From Montifringilla adamsi (Eukaryota; Chordata; Aves; Passeriformes; Passeridae), in assembly GCA_017590115.1 (NCBI GenBank), contig JAGGNK010010226.1, forward strand, positions 4,871,732-4,935,731: DNA of 64,000 nucleotides. The letters are read 5' to 3'. Below, piece by piece: positions 37,501 through 50,028 of the stretch (positions are counted from its first letter, which is position 1; each line of letters starts with the position of its first letter). Under the pieces are notes generated by a model that saw nothing but the letters and a program-made list of their open reading frames with translations, was not told where the DNA came from and did not search any database. The position numbers were made by a program, and so were the translations under genes.

Positions 37501-39691
37501 TGTTGAACTTCTGAAGGTAGTTATTTAATCACCTTGTGAGGCAGTTTTTTGGGCTTTTTTACTTTTTTCTATTCAGTCTCAATTTTCTTGACTTTCACTT
37601 GATCCAGTGTACCATAGCATGCTAAAATTTTGTTAGGTCTGAATATTTCCTACTTAAGTTTTCCTATAATGGAACTACAATTCCTGCCTAACCTTTTACT
37701 AGATATTATTTGTACAGTACTTCTGAAGGAAATGATCTTTTGAAACTTGTCATTTAACCATTTATTCTCTCAAGTTTTAATCAAGTCTGTATGCTTTTGC
37801 TAATAGACTTAACCTTCCCAAACCTAAGAATTTCTAGTTTTGCATTTCTCTTTGATGCTTATTTATTGAGGGTTAGACTTAACCTGTTATTTACTCATTT
37901 TTAATTCTTGAACCTCCAGTGTTGTATTTCTAGGTTATTTTTATATGTGCACAGTTTATCCACCAGTAAGATAAACTTAATTCTATTGTGGCCATCTCAA
38001 CTGCTACAAGCAAGCGTTCTTTGAACTTTCATGAGCATTTCTTTATAATGCTATAAAATTTAAGGAGTTGTTTTCTTATATAACTTGATTAAAAAAGTGA
38101 ATAATTTCCTTTTAGTCAGAGCCTTCTAGGAATGACAATCAAGTGACATTTGAAGCATTTTTAATGTTTTTTCAAATTCCCTATTGATATTAACTTGCAT
38201 TTTCTTGAGCAAAATTCAAGCTAGACAGGACCCTCTGTGTTTTGGAATCTACTCAATATGCAGTACACAGACGGAAATATTAGAAAATTTGACAATATAA
38301 TGCTCTAGATGGAATTATTTAAGTCGTGCAGTCTTCAGATAGCAGTGAAAAAAACAAAACTTAGAACATCTAATTTGGTTTGTACTGCTGGTAGAACAGC
38401 CAAAGCCATGAAATGCTTTCTTTGTTTACAATCACTTTAAGTCCAGGAAAAAACGACAAAAAAATGGGTGATTTTATAAATTCTATGATATGGTCAAATG
38501 AGATTTGTTATTAGTATGTGAAGAGCCTTGTAGGCCATCCTACACTCAGACCTTGAGAAGAATGAGCAGTTCCACACATACTAAACCCTGAGGGATGTTT
38601 GAGCTTGCCCAACACGACACACCCACAAACACCCCCACATTTCCACTGCAGGGTATGCCACACAAATACCTGTAGGTGCCACAGAATTCTGTTCTCATTA
38701 CAAAAAGTTCTTTGGATTACTTTACTACAGCTGCACTAAGGGAGCACTTCAGAGAAAATTTGAAAATAGCAGAGGTCACAGTACATTAACAAAGATAAGC
38801 CCCATGAGGTTATTATCTTTTTTTTGAACTGCAGCCTAACAGGACATACACGAAGCTTAGATCCCATTTCATAATGAAATAACAAGGTTGTGTTATAGCT
38901 GCTCAGAGGGAACACTACAAATGTGACCAAACTGCTAATTCTGCTATAACTGCCCAAAGTGCCTAAAGGGCCATTTATTAAAAATAAAAAATAAATTGCT
39001 TCTGCCACTGAATAAATCCCCAAACATACAAGGTCTGAGGGCAGCATTTTGAAGGAAAAATATTTAAATGTTAGAAGCAAAATTTACTTAATGAGAAACA
39101 TTGGATTTTCATTTGTTTATAACAGAGCTACACGTGCCCATTTCAAATTATGATATTATGCTGTTGAAGTCAAAAATGAGTATCATAAAACAAAGTCCAC
39201 AGTACATCAAAACACTGTACCTAGACACACTCCATTTGGAAATTACTTTATTTATTACAGCTAGTGATAATCCCAATTGCCAAAGGAGAAAAGATGCTTT
39301 CTATTGAAAAATTCCATTCTCTCAGTTCCACATTGCCGCTAAAGCATGAGATAATAAGAATGATTACTTGGAAATTTAAACCATCAATTCAAGTTGGTTC
39401 ACTTATTTTAACTGAAGATTGGAAAACTACAAAACTTTCTAGTGATCATTCCACTGCTGTCATCTGACGTAGTTTCTTACATTGTAAAAGGCTACTTAGT
39501 GCAGGACAAGTGTAGGCCAGACTCTGTTTTGATTCCAAGTTAATGCAATTTTAAAGTACTTACATGTAACTGATTAAACATACACAATATTTGTGCTAAA
39601 AATTGCAGAAGTTTATAAATGAATCCCTGTCTTTCTCTGTAGCTGCATTGACATTTATCAAAATTAGTAATAATATATTAAACACAACCTG
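34561..39691. other. AT-rich non-coding stretch, no gene seen
   Basis: Frames up to 114 codons occur (38,736-39,080 minus; 36,911-37,234 plus; 35,426-35,746 minus) with no recognisable product. A small CATGTACA/TATACACATG cluster lies at 37,190-37,225. No transposon identified. Confidence 0.5.
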
Positions 39692-40165
39692 GTGATAAAC
39701 ATCTTACAAGTGTCTATAAAGAAAGCAGTAAATAAAAAGAACATTCTAAACACGCAACAGTATCGTCACTATTCCCATGAAATACACACAGATGCGTTCA
39801 GTCCTTTCTCTTATTTTCAGTGTCATAAATACTATGCAGTGGTATTTTATTATGTTATAGTAGCACTTCTGCTTTTGTCAAAAGAGATTATGTGTTGTGA
39901 ATACATGTGGAAAGACAGCTCCCACTCCAAAATGACCTCGTGTATTAATAGCCAAGGTTTGAAAACTTATTCCCCAGTCCCAGTTCTGTCATCCAGCAAA
40001 AATGTTTGCCTTTTTTCCCTTTTGACTGTTTTAATTATAAAGTTATTACAAATATACTCACAAAAAATAGTCACAGTTATGTTCCCTTCCAAAACAAAAG
40101 GAAATGTGGTTAATATGAGTACAGAGAGAAGAGGAAAACACAGACTAAAGCCTCTTTTTCTGTAG
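39692..40165 (+). other. 157-codon open frame with two hydrophobic segments, probably not a gene
   Basis: This is a long stop-free frame for such AT-rich sequence. The predicted product has two hydrophobic stretches that could span a membrane, at about residues 48-63 (YYAVVFYYVIVALLLL) and 106-121 (LFSLLTVLIIKLLQIY), and a basic C-terminal end. I recognise no family. Hydrophobic runs are expected by chance from T-rich codons. No paired splice sites or polyadenylation signal clearly frame it. Confidence 0.12.
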
Positions 40166-42682
40166 CAGTCCTAGGGTCTGTACACTGCATGCTGAGGAGA
40201 TCTTAAATTCAAAGAAAGGAAGAAATACCATTCTATTTCTCAAAGATTTCTATAAACCACATTTTGCCCTCTCTCAGTTCCTTCCCTTTTACTGCTTCTT
40301 CCTACAGAAAAACATTATGCTGGATTTGTGACACAATTTTCATGACTGCAATGCCACACATAGGATTATGACTTAACCAAAGGATCAGGGAGAAAATAAG
40401 CTGTGAGGGGAGGCTGTGAGCTTTTCTGCTGGATTAAAGAACAAATCTTCAACAGTAGTGCAAAGAACATCAACACTGCTAACCAAGAATGTTGCTTTTA
40501 CTATGAACATTCTCACTCAGACTTGCTCCACTATGACAGCTCACCTGATCACCATCCAGACAGATAAAATTAGAAATGCCACAGACAGCCTGAATACATA
40601 TATGTTTTTTTTTTTCCTTTCTACATTTTTTTGACCCATCTGACAAAGGATAGTTCCTGCTCTGCAGGACAGAGAGACTCCTTCACCTGCCAGTTCTTAC
40701 TTTACCTTGATATCAATGTACAGTTGGGATCTTCAAGCACCTCACATCCTTGTACTTCACTGCAGATTAAAAACTGGACTTCAGCATTGGATAACTAATA
40801 AAGAAACCAGAGCAAATTACGTGTCTGCCTGTATCATTTGTCAAAAAGTAACAGTCACACAGAGATTTAAATATTTACCTCTGTCTTTTTTTAAGAAAAA
40901 AAAAATCTGAAGTCTTCATTTAAAAGTGAAAGCAAGCTGTGCTCACAGATAAGAATGTTCTATGTTATGAATACCTGTGCAAGTGGTTAGAGAGACTTTA
41001 CACATCCATTATTCTCTTTCTCAGGATCGAGAACAGAGGAGCCGTGGATCCAGAGACACTTTCCCAGGCTGTTACAAACAAGAATAGATGCTGACATTGA
41101 AAACTAGTGCTTTACAAACTACAGCATTTAGGCTTAGTATGAGTTCCCATAACCTGCATTGTCAGTGTCTCAAGCAGAAAGGACAGCACAGTTCCACTTT
41201 TACTGGTATAATCTTCATGTGCAAATGGTTGCTTATCACACTATGAAATAGTCTGCAATACTGAGAATTTAAAAAGCGATGTCCAATAACAAGCTGAGGG
41301 GTTTTTTGCCATGTAGGATTACAGGTGCATTGGAATAGAGGAGGCTGAGCGAGGTGATAAAAAGGAGAAAAAAACCTACACAGAAAAATGGAGATAAAAT
41401 GCAATGTTGGATTTCATAATTCATGTTCTGAATCCATGATCCAATCCCAAAACATTTCTTCAGTGCCAATTCAACAGCTGGAGGGCATTTGTTTGGGTTA
41501 TTTTTATTAGATTTAAGAGGCAAAATTTAAGGTAGCTGCTTTGTAAACTTTCAAGACTTCAAACCACCCAAAGAAGGTAATATCAATATGGCACAAAACT
41601 GTCTGCTTTTTACTAAACTGCTATGGGAAACTTTTTTAGGAAAGTCACCGTCACTAGGCAGAGCAACAGTACTACAAATTAACAACCCTATTGCTAAATT
41701 CACATTTGGAAGAAATTCCAATTCTAAGATAATAGAGTCAGTTGGAAATCATCAAAAACTGAATTGCTGCAAAGGAGAAGAGGGGTTTTTTATCTACCCC
41801 TTACCTAGTACCAAGGAAAGTAAGGTCTCCCCAAAGAGATATTCATAGATTAGTGCTGTGAAATGAGTCTTATTTAAAAGGAGGTAAACTACTGTTAGAG
41901 CTCCTAGGGACATTCTAAAAACCTCAGACAAAAAAACTCACAGTCAATTCTAAAGGAACCACCAGCAGAAATAACAAACTCATTTCAAGTATCATGCAGT
42001 GCATGGGTAAGTAGGAAGGAAAAATGGAGAAAGAGGAAATTATTACCCCTTGAAAATTATAGTGAGCAAGATGAACAAGTTGACCTCCTCTAAAAAGATT
42101 CATTGCTTCTACAAGGGGACAGATATTAGAACAATAATCCTGAGTTTATGCACCTTAGAATTTCAAGATCTTAAGAATTTACTAAAAAAACCCCAAACAA
42201 ACTGCAATAACAACAACAAGACATAAGAATTGAAAAATTTCCTGTGAATAGGAATACATGCTTTATAGGAGTTTTTCATTTTGGTTTCAAGGATGAAGAG
42301 TCCACAGCAGCTTTTATCCAGAAAGAATCTCAAAGTTATCCTTGTAAACATTTAATCACAAGGGGTTCTAAAAGTCCAGGTACAGCAGCTCAAAACAGCA
42401 GCTAATTTGCTCCAACCATGACCTTTTCCATCTTATTGTACACAGATATAACATAAATGCACAGCCTAAAGGCTTTTACTGCATCTTCCTCTTCCCAAAG
42501 GTTTTGGCAGCCCCAGCTGAGGACTAAAAAGAAAAAAAGCACAAGAGAAAGCAGGTGAACATGAACAAAGTCCATATCCCTTCCCTGGGGTCTGCTTTTA
42601 AAGTGAAGCTCTCAAGATTGGCTTCACCTGTAGACAATGCACTACATCTGTGTTGCAGACTTAGCACACCCCAGCATTTCCC
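40166..42682. other. Non-coding stretch, no gene seen
   Basis: AT-rich sequence with a T run at about 40,604-40,616 and an A run near 40,898-40,907. Short frames only; no repeat family recognised. Confidence 0.55.
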
Positions 42683-42747
42683 CATCCACCCATCCATCCA
42701 TCCATCCATCCATCCATCCATCCATCCATCCATCCATCCATCCATCC
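42683..42747. repeat. (ATCC)n tetranucleotide microsatellite
   Basis: Roughly sixteen near-perfect tetramer units on the plus strand (ATGG on the minus), with one impure unit near the left end. The translated Ile-His-Pro-Ser and Met-Asp-Gly-Trp repeats in the overlapping frames come from this array. It is likely length-polymorphic. Confidence 0.97.
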
Positions 42748-43030
42748 CTGCCCCTGACCCACAGAGTGGCTTTTCCTTGGATCTGTTTCATCACTCTAAC
42801 CTTGCCCTCCACTCTGGAAATGTGTCTGACCATTCCCTCCCCTGATGCTGTCCCAGCCCAGGGGCTGCTTTTGGAGCTGAGCTCAGGCCATCAGCAGCCC
42901 TGGCCCAGCCCAGCCCAGCCCAGCCCAGATTCTCCCCCTTGACTGGGGAGGGTGGGCACTGCACTGTCCCCAGGCTTGGCACAGCAGCCCATGACGTGGG
43001 CCTGGCACAATCTGAGCACTGTTCATCCCC
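42748..43030. other. GC-rich island beside the ATCC array
   Basis: About 280 bp of clearly GC-rich sequence, containing the CCCAG pentamer array and words such as CAGCCC and GGGCTG. Most GC here is CpG-poor, unlike the 3.1-3.4 kb patch. Frames of about 100 codons on both strands reflect the high GC content. No exon was recognised. Confidence 0.6.
42898..42929 (-). repeat. (CCCAG)n pentamer, G-quadruplex motif on the minus strand
   Basis: Six CCC runs start at 42,898, 42,904, 42,909, 42,914, 42,919 and 42,924, with gaps of 3, 2, 2, 2 and 2. The minus strand therefore carries six GGG runs with very short loops, a strong quadruplex pattern, and the plus strand has i-motif potential. Confidence 0.9.
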
Positions 43031-45295
43031 AAACCATCTTCTGTCATGGTCTGAAAGTGCACCTAAATGACAACACAAAAACTGAAAAAAAGAATCTTGC
43101 AAAGATTTCAGATTTATCCCTTACAATGAGGAAAGGTCTAATGTCCCAAAAATATTGCTCCTTAAATACCTGTGGATATGTATGTGCCTCATTCGGCAGC
43201 TGGACTGACAGGAAATCATTTTTCCACTTTCTTTGGCATAGAAAGAGTGACACTGTCATAAAACTGATAAATAAGGATTTCTTTTGTTTTATTTCATACT
43301 AAACCAAAATTGCAGACCTAATAAAAGCCACACAGATGTACTTCACAGGATGATAGTGAATCAGTGCACCATTCTCCTACCTCCAGGAGTTTGAGGGAAT
43401 GCCACAAGCTTAAGCTGCAAGTTAAATGAGGACAGTGAATTCATCCTTGTCTACTCTAACTCACATGATGCATTTCTCCTTGTACAGCTATTTAAACTCC
43501 TGTACCTCTATTGACTTCAGTAGATTTCCTGCAGAATCACAGTGGAGAAGGCATATCTAGGCTGTAGGATTGAACAGAAATATCAACAAATGCAGTCACT
43601 GTAGGCAGTATATGAGGAAAGAGTTCCCAAGGACAGTGTTCAAAAATGGGATGCAATGGCTCATTTCATTGTGGTGTAAACTAGAGGGCATTCAGTTGGC
43701 ATTAGGGTTGAATTTGTCTGTCAGATTTAGAAAATTATTCAAAGAAAGATGACGTGCAATTGCTGAAAGACATTGCTTGTAACTCCTGAGAAATGGAGTG
43801 ATGCTGATCTCACCACAATTTATCTGAAAGAAGAATTTGATCTGTAACTTCCACAGATAATAAGAAAAGCATCACCAGTAGCTATTATATTGCAGCATTT
43901 GTTCCCATTAATTTGATGAAACAATTCATTATAACGCATCAAATAAAAAATATATCCAAAAGCTCATATTTTAAAGCTTAACTACTTTTAAATAGACTTA
44001 CAATTTAATTCATGGGAAGAAATTGTAGACAGATTTGACATGCTAGTTAAAAGGTAATTCCATACAGACAGCCTTTTGGTGCTAGTATGCCATTTAAAAC
44101 ACATGCTCTATAGGCTTCAGTAAGACTGAGTTTTGAGACAGAGCACAGGCATTTTGTTTTTCTTCCAATTAACCTTTTATGTAGGAATTTGGTTTCAAAG
44201 CTCAATATGTTAGAAGAGTTTTGTGTCTAGAACAGGATAAAATAAAATGGCAGCAATGTATATTTATATATTCAGAAATCAGTCTGGGTGAATCTTATGT
44301 CAAATCAGTTAAGGAAAATATTGTACTGCTTTTGGGGCTAATAAGATTGATTCCAGGCAATCATGTCTTATGTTTCATTGTAGAATGAGTTGTTTTTCCA
44401 TGCTGAGTCTTCGCACAAAGTGTGTGAGATGCTGACACGATCAATAGTCTTTTCCCTACAAAATATAGTTCAAAGGCTCTATGTGAATAAAATTATCCTA
44501 TTTTCTCAAAATCCTTCCTAGTGTCAAGTAGTATGGCCACAGAAAGGGACTCCAGCTGATTTTTAACATTGAAAAAAACCAATTTATGAGGGCTCAGCTG
44601 ACCAGCAGGTAGCACAGAAATGGCGCACTCTTTCCTGAAACTAAATTGATTAAAGTGAATAGTCTCAGATAATTTAGGGTAACTAAGCCCTTACTTTTTA
44701 GCAATAATTCTTGATCAGGTCTTCACTCCTAAAAGACCAAAAAACATCTGTCATCACCAATAAAACAAGAAGGAAGGAAACCTGTTTCTTTTTGTTGGTT
44801 TTATTGTGGGTTTATGGGGTATTTTTTGTTTGTTTGTTTTCTGATGGCAAAATAAATAATAAAAAAGCATAAAAATAAATTTCCTCTGGTCAGTTTTTTT
44901 TTAGTGTATGCACTCACTTTTTTCTGTCAATACTTTATATTTAGTATTTTGTTTTGCTGTAGGATTTTTTAATTACCGTTTTGCTATAATTTTTAATTAG
45001 ACATGTTGCAGTGTAATTTTTGATCTGAAGAAAACAAGTGCTTGCTGATATACCCCTGTGTACATCTGGGCTTAACTGCTTTGTGAATGTACATGGGCTG
45101 ATATTCCAAGTTGAATAGGTCAATATTTAGTCTATGTCTAAATCCATATGCTCCTTTTAATGAAAATATTTTTGCCATATTCATTACTAAAGCATGACAT
45201 GATTTGTCTAATTAATTTTTTTATTGATTTCATTAAAAAAAGATGATAAAGAATCATCTAAAGAAAGTTTCAAAGCTATTTAAATTATAATACCA
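43031..45295. other. AT-rich non-coding stretch, no gene seen
   Basis: Contains one copy of a 20-base word shared with 52,649-52,668 (starts ATAACGCATC; about 43,931-43,950) and a T/G-rich part at 44,790-44,840. No exon recognised. Confidence 0.5.
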
Positions 45296-45380
45296 TTATT
45301 TAGGAAGAAAAGGAAAGAAGGAAATTTCTACCTATGGAAGATTTGATTTGTTTGAAATTTTTTCTTTCCTTCCTAAATAA
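45296..45380. repeat. Long imperfect inverted repeat, about 85-nt hairpin
   Basis: The left arm (45,296-45,328) and right arm (45,354-45,380) are reverse complements over most of their length. TTATTTAGGAAG pairs without mismatch at the base and GAAATTT pairs next to the loop, with about six unpaired bases in the left arm. The loop is about 25 bases. The arms are purine-rich on one side and pyrimidine-rich on the other. The size would suit a precursor-microRNA-like fold or the remnant of a small inverted-repeat element; neither is shown. Confidence 0.75.
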
Positions 45381-46161
45381 ATTTTTCATGTTTTCAGTTT
45401 GACAGAAACATAAAATTAGACACAAAAGTTCATTTTTAGACATAGAAATTACACTATTTTTCACTGCACATAGTGATGATTGTCAGTAACAAATGGCAAT
45501 TATGTCTACAGCTGAAACTATTTTAATGATGATGGGATGGATACTGTATTTGGGAGTTTAATTTTGTGCACAGGTATAGCTACTCCTTCTGTATTCTTAT
45601 ATTTTTCTAAATAAATAGCAAGACAACCTGGACTGAGTTTCTCAGGGAGAGAATATTTCAGAGACCAAACGATTGAGCAGGCTCACATCAAGATGCTTTT
45701 ATTAATAGGGCCTTGAATAGGACATGAAGATCTTCTTAGAATTGAAAGAGAATTGGGAACTCTTTGTTGGAACTTAAAAATCATTGATTTCCTGAAAGCA
45801 AGGATTCATTGGACAGGGGAAAATTGTACATAATCCATTATTACTCCAGTTTTCTCTTCCCTAATAGATGAACATCCTCTGTTTGAAAAGGCTAAATAGT
45901 CAACCCAATTTTCTAGCAAAAATTTTTAAAGTATTTAAGAAGCCTTTGATTTTCCAGGGGACTGAAACACAACTAGACATACCTTTCTCAAAGCTTTGAC
46001 TTAGGTATTACAGGAGTAAAATAAATAATTTATAAAATACAGGAGTAAAAAAATAATCATTAACATTTTAGTAGCTCTTTCCAAATGAATTCCAAGGCCC
46101 CAAACAAATTCCAAGGTCCCAGGATAGTTTCAAACCTAAAATAAGCTTTCTCAGTATGTGA
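45381..46161. other. AT-rich stretch with two local tandem duplications
   Basis: TACAGGAGTAAAA recurs at 46,009 and 46,038 (29-base period), and AATTCCAAGG followed by C or T and CCCA recurs at 46,088 and 46,107 (19-base period). Both lie within 160 bp of the ERVL-type LTR. Otherwise nothing recognised. Confidence 0.6.
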
Positions 46162-46705
46162 TGTCATGTTCTAGCCCCAGCCAGCTGCTCCTTCACTCCT
46201 CCCTGGTGGGATGGGGGAGAGAATCAGAAGAGTTAAGATGAGAAAATGTGTGTTGAGAAAAAGACAGCTCAACTAGCAGATCAAAATCCATGCATGCAAG
46301 TGAAGGAAAGCAAGGAATTCATTCACCACTTCCCATGGTCGGGCAGGTGTTCCGCCATCCCATCACTGGGAAGACAAACGCCATCACTCTGAGCCTCTCC
46401 CCTGCTTTCCTCTTGTCCCCCACCTGTATACCCTGAACACAATGCCATTATGGTCTGGGACATCCCTTGGGTCAGCTGGGGTCACCTGTCCCTTCTGTGT
46501 CCCTTCCCACCCCTTGTGCCCCGCCAGCCCACTTGCTGGTGTGGTGGAGCGAGGGGCAGAAAAGGCCTTGGCACTGTCTAAGTGCTTCCCAGCAGAAACA
46601 AAAATATCCCTGAATTATCCATGTTGTTTCCATTAAAAATCCAAAGCACAACCCCATACTAGCTACTGTGAAGAAAATGAACTCTATCCCAGCAAAACCA
46701 GCACA
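46162..46705 (-). mobile_element. Avian ERVL-type long terminal repeat, degenerate solo copy
   Basis: I recognise this from memory as an LTR family common across birds. Landmarks on the plus strand are TAGCCCCAGCCAGCTGCTCC near the left end, GGTGGGATGGGGGAGAGAAT, GAATTCATTCACCACTTCCC, GAAGACAAACGCCATCACTC, GGCAGAAAAGGCCTTGGCAC and CCCATACTAGCTACTGTGAA. The right end reads AACCAGCACA, so the element reads TGTGCTGGTT... on the minus strand and ends ...CA at 46,162. In the family the minus strand carries a TATA box and an ATTAAA signal; both appear mutated here. Flanks TGTGA and GATGA match only at their last three bases. No internal viral genes are present. Confidence 0.85.
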
Positions 46706-49700
46706 GATGACAAGTACTAGAACTAACATGAAGTTAAAAAAAAAAAAAAATCCACCAAAACTCAAACAAACAGAAAAAGACCAAACAGAGCTAACACTAC
46801 TTTTCATATCCAAGCTACAAAAGCTGTGTCACATCACTTTCAAAAACAAAATTACACAAGACAGCTTGAGCCAATCTAACACCTTGTCACTGCTCCCTAC
46901 TGCATGCTGTCTCTGTTTACCTTGCTTTAGCTGCAACATATATCAGGCCTCTCCATGAAGCAATTTCAGATGGTTTTCTGCTGGGATAGTGCAATCAGTC
47001 TTTTGAGCAATGATCTTGGGTAGAGCCTAAAAAGGAGCAGAATGACATCATGTAAGGGAGGGAGGAAGAGCTGCTCCTGCAGCCACAGAAGAGGAAACCT
47101 CCCCATCTGGCAGCGGTGGGACCAACTTGGGATCACACATGAGTCCAGCTGGAGAGGAATCAGGCTACAATGGTTTTGGCAACTTTAGTGCTTAGGATTT
47201 ACAAGCTTGAGAGAGACCAAAATAGGTATAAAGATGTTGATATAAATAGTGATGTAATGATATAGATATAATGGATATATTGTTCATTATTTAGATGACT
47301 AAATTATGTAGGATTTGTCATTTTACTGGCTGACTCTAGCGTACAGAAAGACCATCAGATGTCAGGTTACACTGCCAAAATTTCAAGAACTCCTGAAGAC
47401 TGCTGCTGGTTAGGAGTAACATGGCACTTCTGATCTCAGAAGTGTAAAAAGTTATTTTTTATGAGAGCATAGTAGAAATTGTGCTGCCTCTTCCATCAGC
47501 AAATCTCAAAGGACAAGAGCCTCCTCTGTTTTGTAACCACCAGACTGTCTCAGGTGCACAAACAGTAGGTTGAACTGCACTCTTGCAATGTCACAATGTA
47601 CAACCTCTGCTATCTTCCTACAGTTTTATACAGAAACCCAGCAGGGGAGAAATCATGGGAGGAATTAAATTTAAAAATGTGCTAGTAGAAAGAAAGAAAT
47701 ATTGAAGAAAAGTATATCTATCTGTAGATATTTATGTCTAGATATGTCTTTTATTGCTAAATTGTCAACACTATTTTTTAAGATTATATAGATTTTTGTA
47801 AGTGAAAACAAAAATAATTTATAAGATGTTATGCAAGTGCTGTATTTATTATTAGTGAAATCACAGTTTTATTGAAGTTCTATTGGTACAGGGAAGGTGA
47901 AATCACTAAATTCATATGACATTATTTAAAAGCTCTTAAAATATACATGATTAATTTCACGGGAGTTTAGCTTCAAAATTTTAAAATGTTCTTATAGTAT
48001 AGAAAAGCTGCAACAAGCAAAGACTTGTTGGATTTCACTGAAGAGGTTAAATCACAAGTTCCCATATTAATTTATTTACCTCATATCAGCACAGCTGAGG
48101 GTATACCTCTTTAGATTATGTCAGATCTTGCATATCACAAGAGCAAAGCCTCTCTCATAGACCAGAGGACTGATCTTTTCAAAAATGCAAAATAAAGTAA
48201 CGTGAATATGTCTGGGCATAGAGTGGGATAAAGAAGGCAGTAACTGATGATGGGAAAAGTAATTGTAACTATGCATTTTTTCACTTTCTCAGTGGCTCCC
48301 TATTAAGATATTTGCATGCTGAAATGAAAGTAATGGAAATAAAGATACTGAAATACAGTCAGATTCTTTAATGTGTCCTCGTTTTCTGAATCTCATTTTC
48401 ATTGGGATGCATACGCAACATTCTAGAAAGAAAAAAACAGCACCCCAAATACTTGATTTCTAGAAAAAAAAAAATCTAATTTTCTCTATGCATAACGGCC
48501 TTGGTCCCATATAAATCCAAATAATGTCCCCTGGAGTATAGTGCAGAAACGTTTCAGAGGGAAGGTCACCTTTCATATGTGACTCTTGGAGATATACATA
48601 AAAAAAGACACGAAGAAATCTCAAAATCCTCTGCCTAATCAACCATTTTGCTTCACAGGAACAATCATGTCTGAAAATCACCATGTCTATTTTCACCAGG
48701 TGGATGTGGCAGTTGCCAAAGGCAGAGCCACTTCTCTTTCCCTCCATGGAACTCCCTAACATGCAGCACAGTTTCCTGGCATAAAACTCCAGAACATTGT
48801 GACACAGACATATTTGTGAAAATGAAGTAAACCCCACTTCCCAGCTGGGAAAAACAATTTCAATGCTTTCAGAATTCTACAAAGGCTTTTTTCCTCATTT
48901 AAAGCTGTAAATAACTAAGCACACATCCATCTTAGCAAGTGGAGGCTTTTGCATTTTTTTAACAGCACCTGCAAAATGAAAGAGAAGAATGACAAACTAA
49001 AGTATGTGTGGGTTGATCACATGTTAGAGGAATGGTTTTACATCCCCTATATGATTTTTAAGAAACGAATTCATGTTGATTTAAAGTGATAAACATTTCT
49101 TTCAAAGAAAACTTTGACAGAAAATATCATTTAGGTTTCCATGTTCTAAAGTTATTTTACTCTGAACTACTTCTCTGCAAAGTTACTGCAAACAGCATTT
49201 TACAGTAACCTAAACTAAAATATTTATTATATGCAACTGATAGTTTGTGACCTATTTCTATATAGGTCTTCACTTTGTTCACCTATCACCTTAAGGTATA
49301 TCAAGATTTTTTTTTCCTTTTATCTTTCACTGAACATGCCCTAAACCAAAAGGCACTTATATAAATCAGAATGATCAAGAAATGTGTTTGAAGTTTAACA
49401 ATTTTAGCATCTCTGACATAGTTTGTCCATATTAATATTAAAATGAAACAATCTCAGTGAACTACAATTCAATTCATGGAATAATTTAACTCCATAAATA
49501 TTTTAGCAGACACATTATTAGGTCCCATATGTACCTTATGTATTTGTGTAATCAAAATAATTCTAATGCTCTGGGAAAATCTGTGTCCTCCTGAACTGAA
49601 TGTTTGGTCCTACTTAATGATATATTTTATGTTATGGAATTATAATCATATTATTCTGTCCCTTAAAAACAGGGTAAGAATTCACTCCTAATATGCAATT

Positions 49701-50028
49701 CCTTTGCTTTGTCAATAACCTAAATCTGAAACATGAATTGTTCCAGATATTTAGCCTACAAAGTTGCTCTAAATCTAGAGCATGGAGTATAAAATATTCA
49801 GATGGAAAATTTCTGATGTACTAGACTGGGAGTTGAGAGATTTGGGTTCTGCCTGTTTCTATGCCACTTCAGATGCTTTCCTGATTTTTTGTTGCTTGCC
49901 TGACATGTCCTCTAAACATATATGATGAGTCATGCTAGCTCATCAGGAAGGAACCCTAATATGATTTATTATTGTTTATTCCAAAATGAGCTCCATATCT
50001 GAGTGTTACACAAGCATCTCAGATATTA
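46706..50028. other. Non-coding stretch, no gene seen
   Basis: An A-tract lies at about 46,737-46,751 and a 9-bp inverted repeat (CACTTCTGA, TC, TCAGAAGTG) at 47,425-47,444. A 125-codon minus frame (48,460-48,837) is unrecognised. GC is slightly higher at 47,040-47,160. No exon or transposon identified. Confidence 0.5.

Noticed and set aside
42555..42942. Frames encoding Ile-His-Pro-Ser and Met-Asp-Gly-Trp repeats
   Set aside because: Direct translation of the ATCC microsatellite; no coding evidence outside the array.
46472..46813. 113-codon minus frame
   Set aside because: It lies mostly inside the ERVL-type LTR and an adjacent A/T tract; LTRs of this kind do not normally encode a protein.
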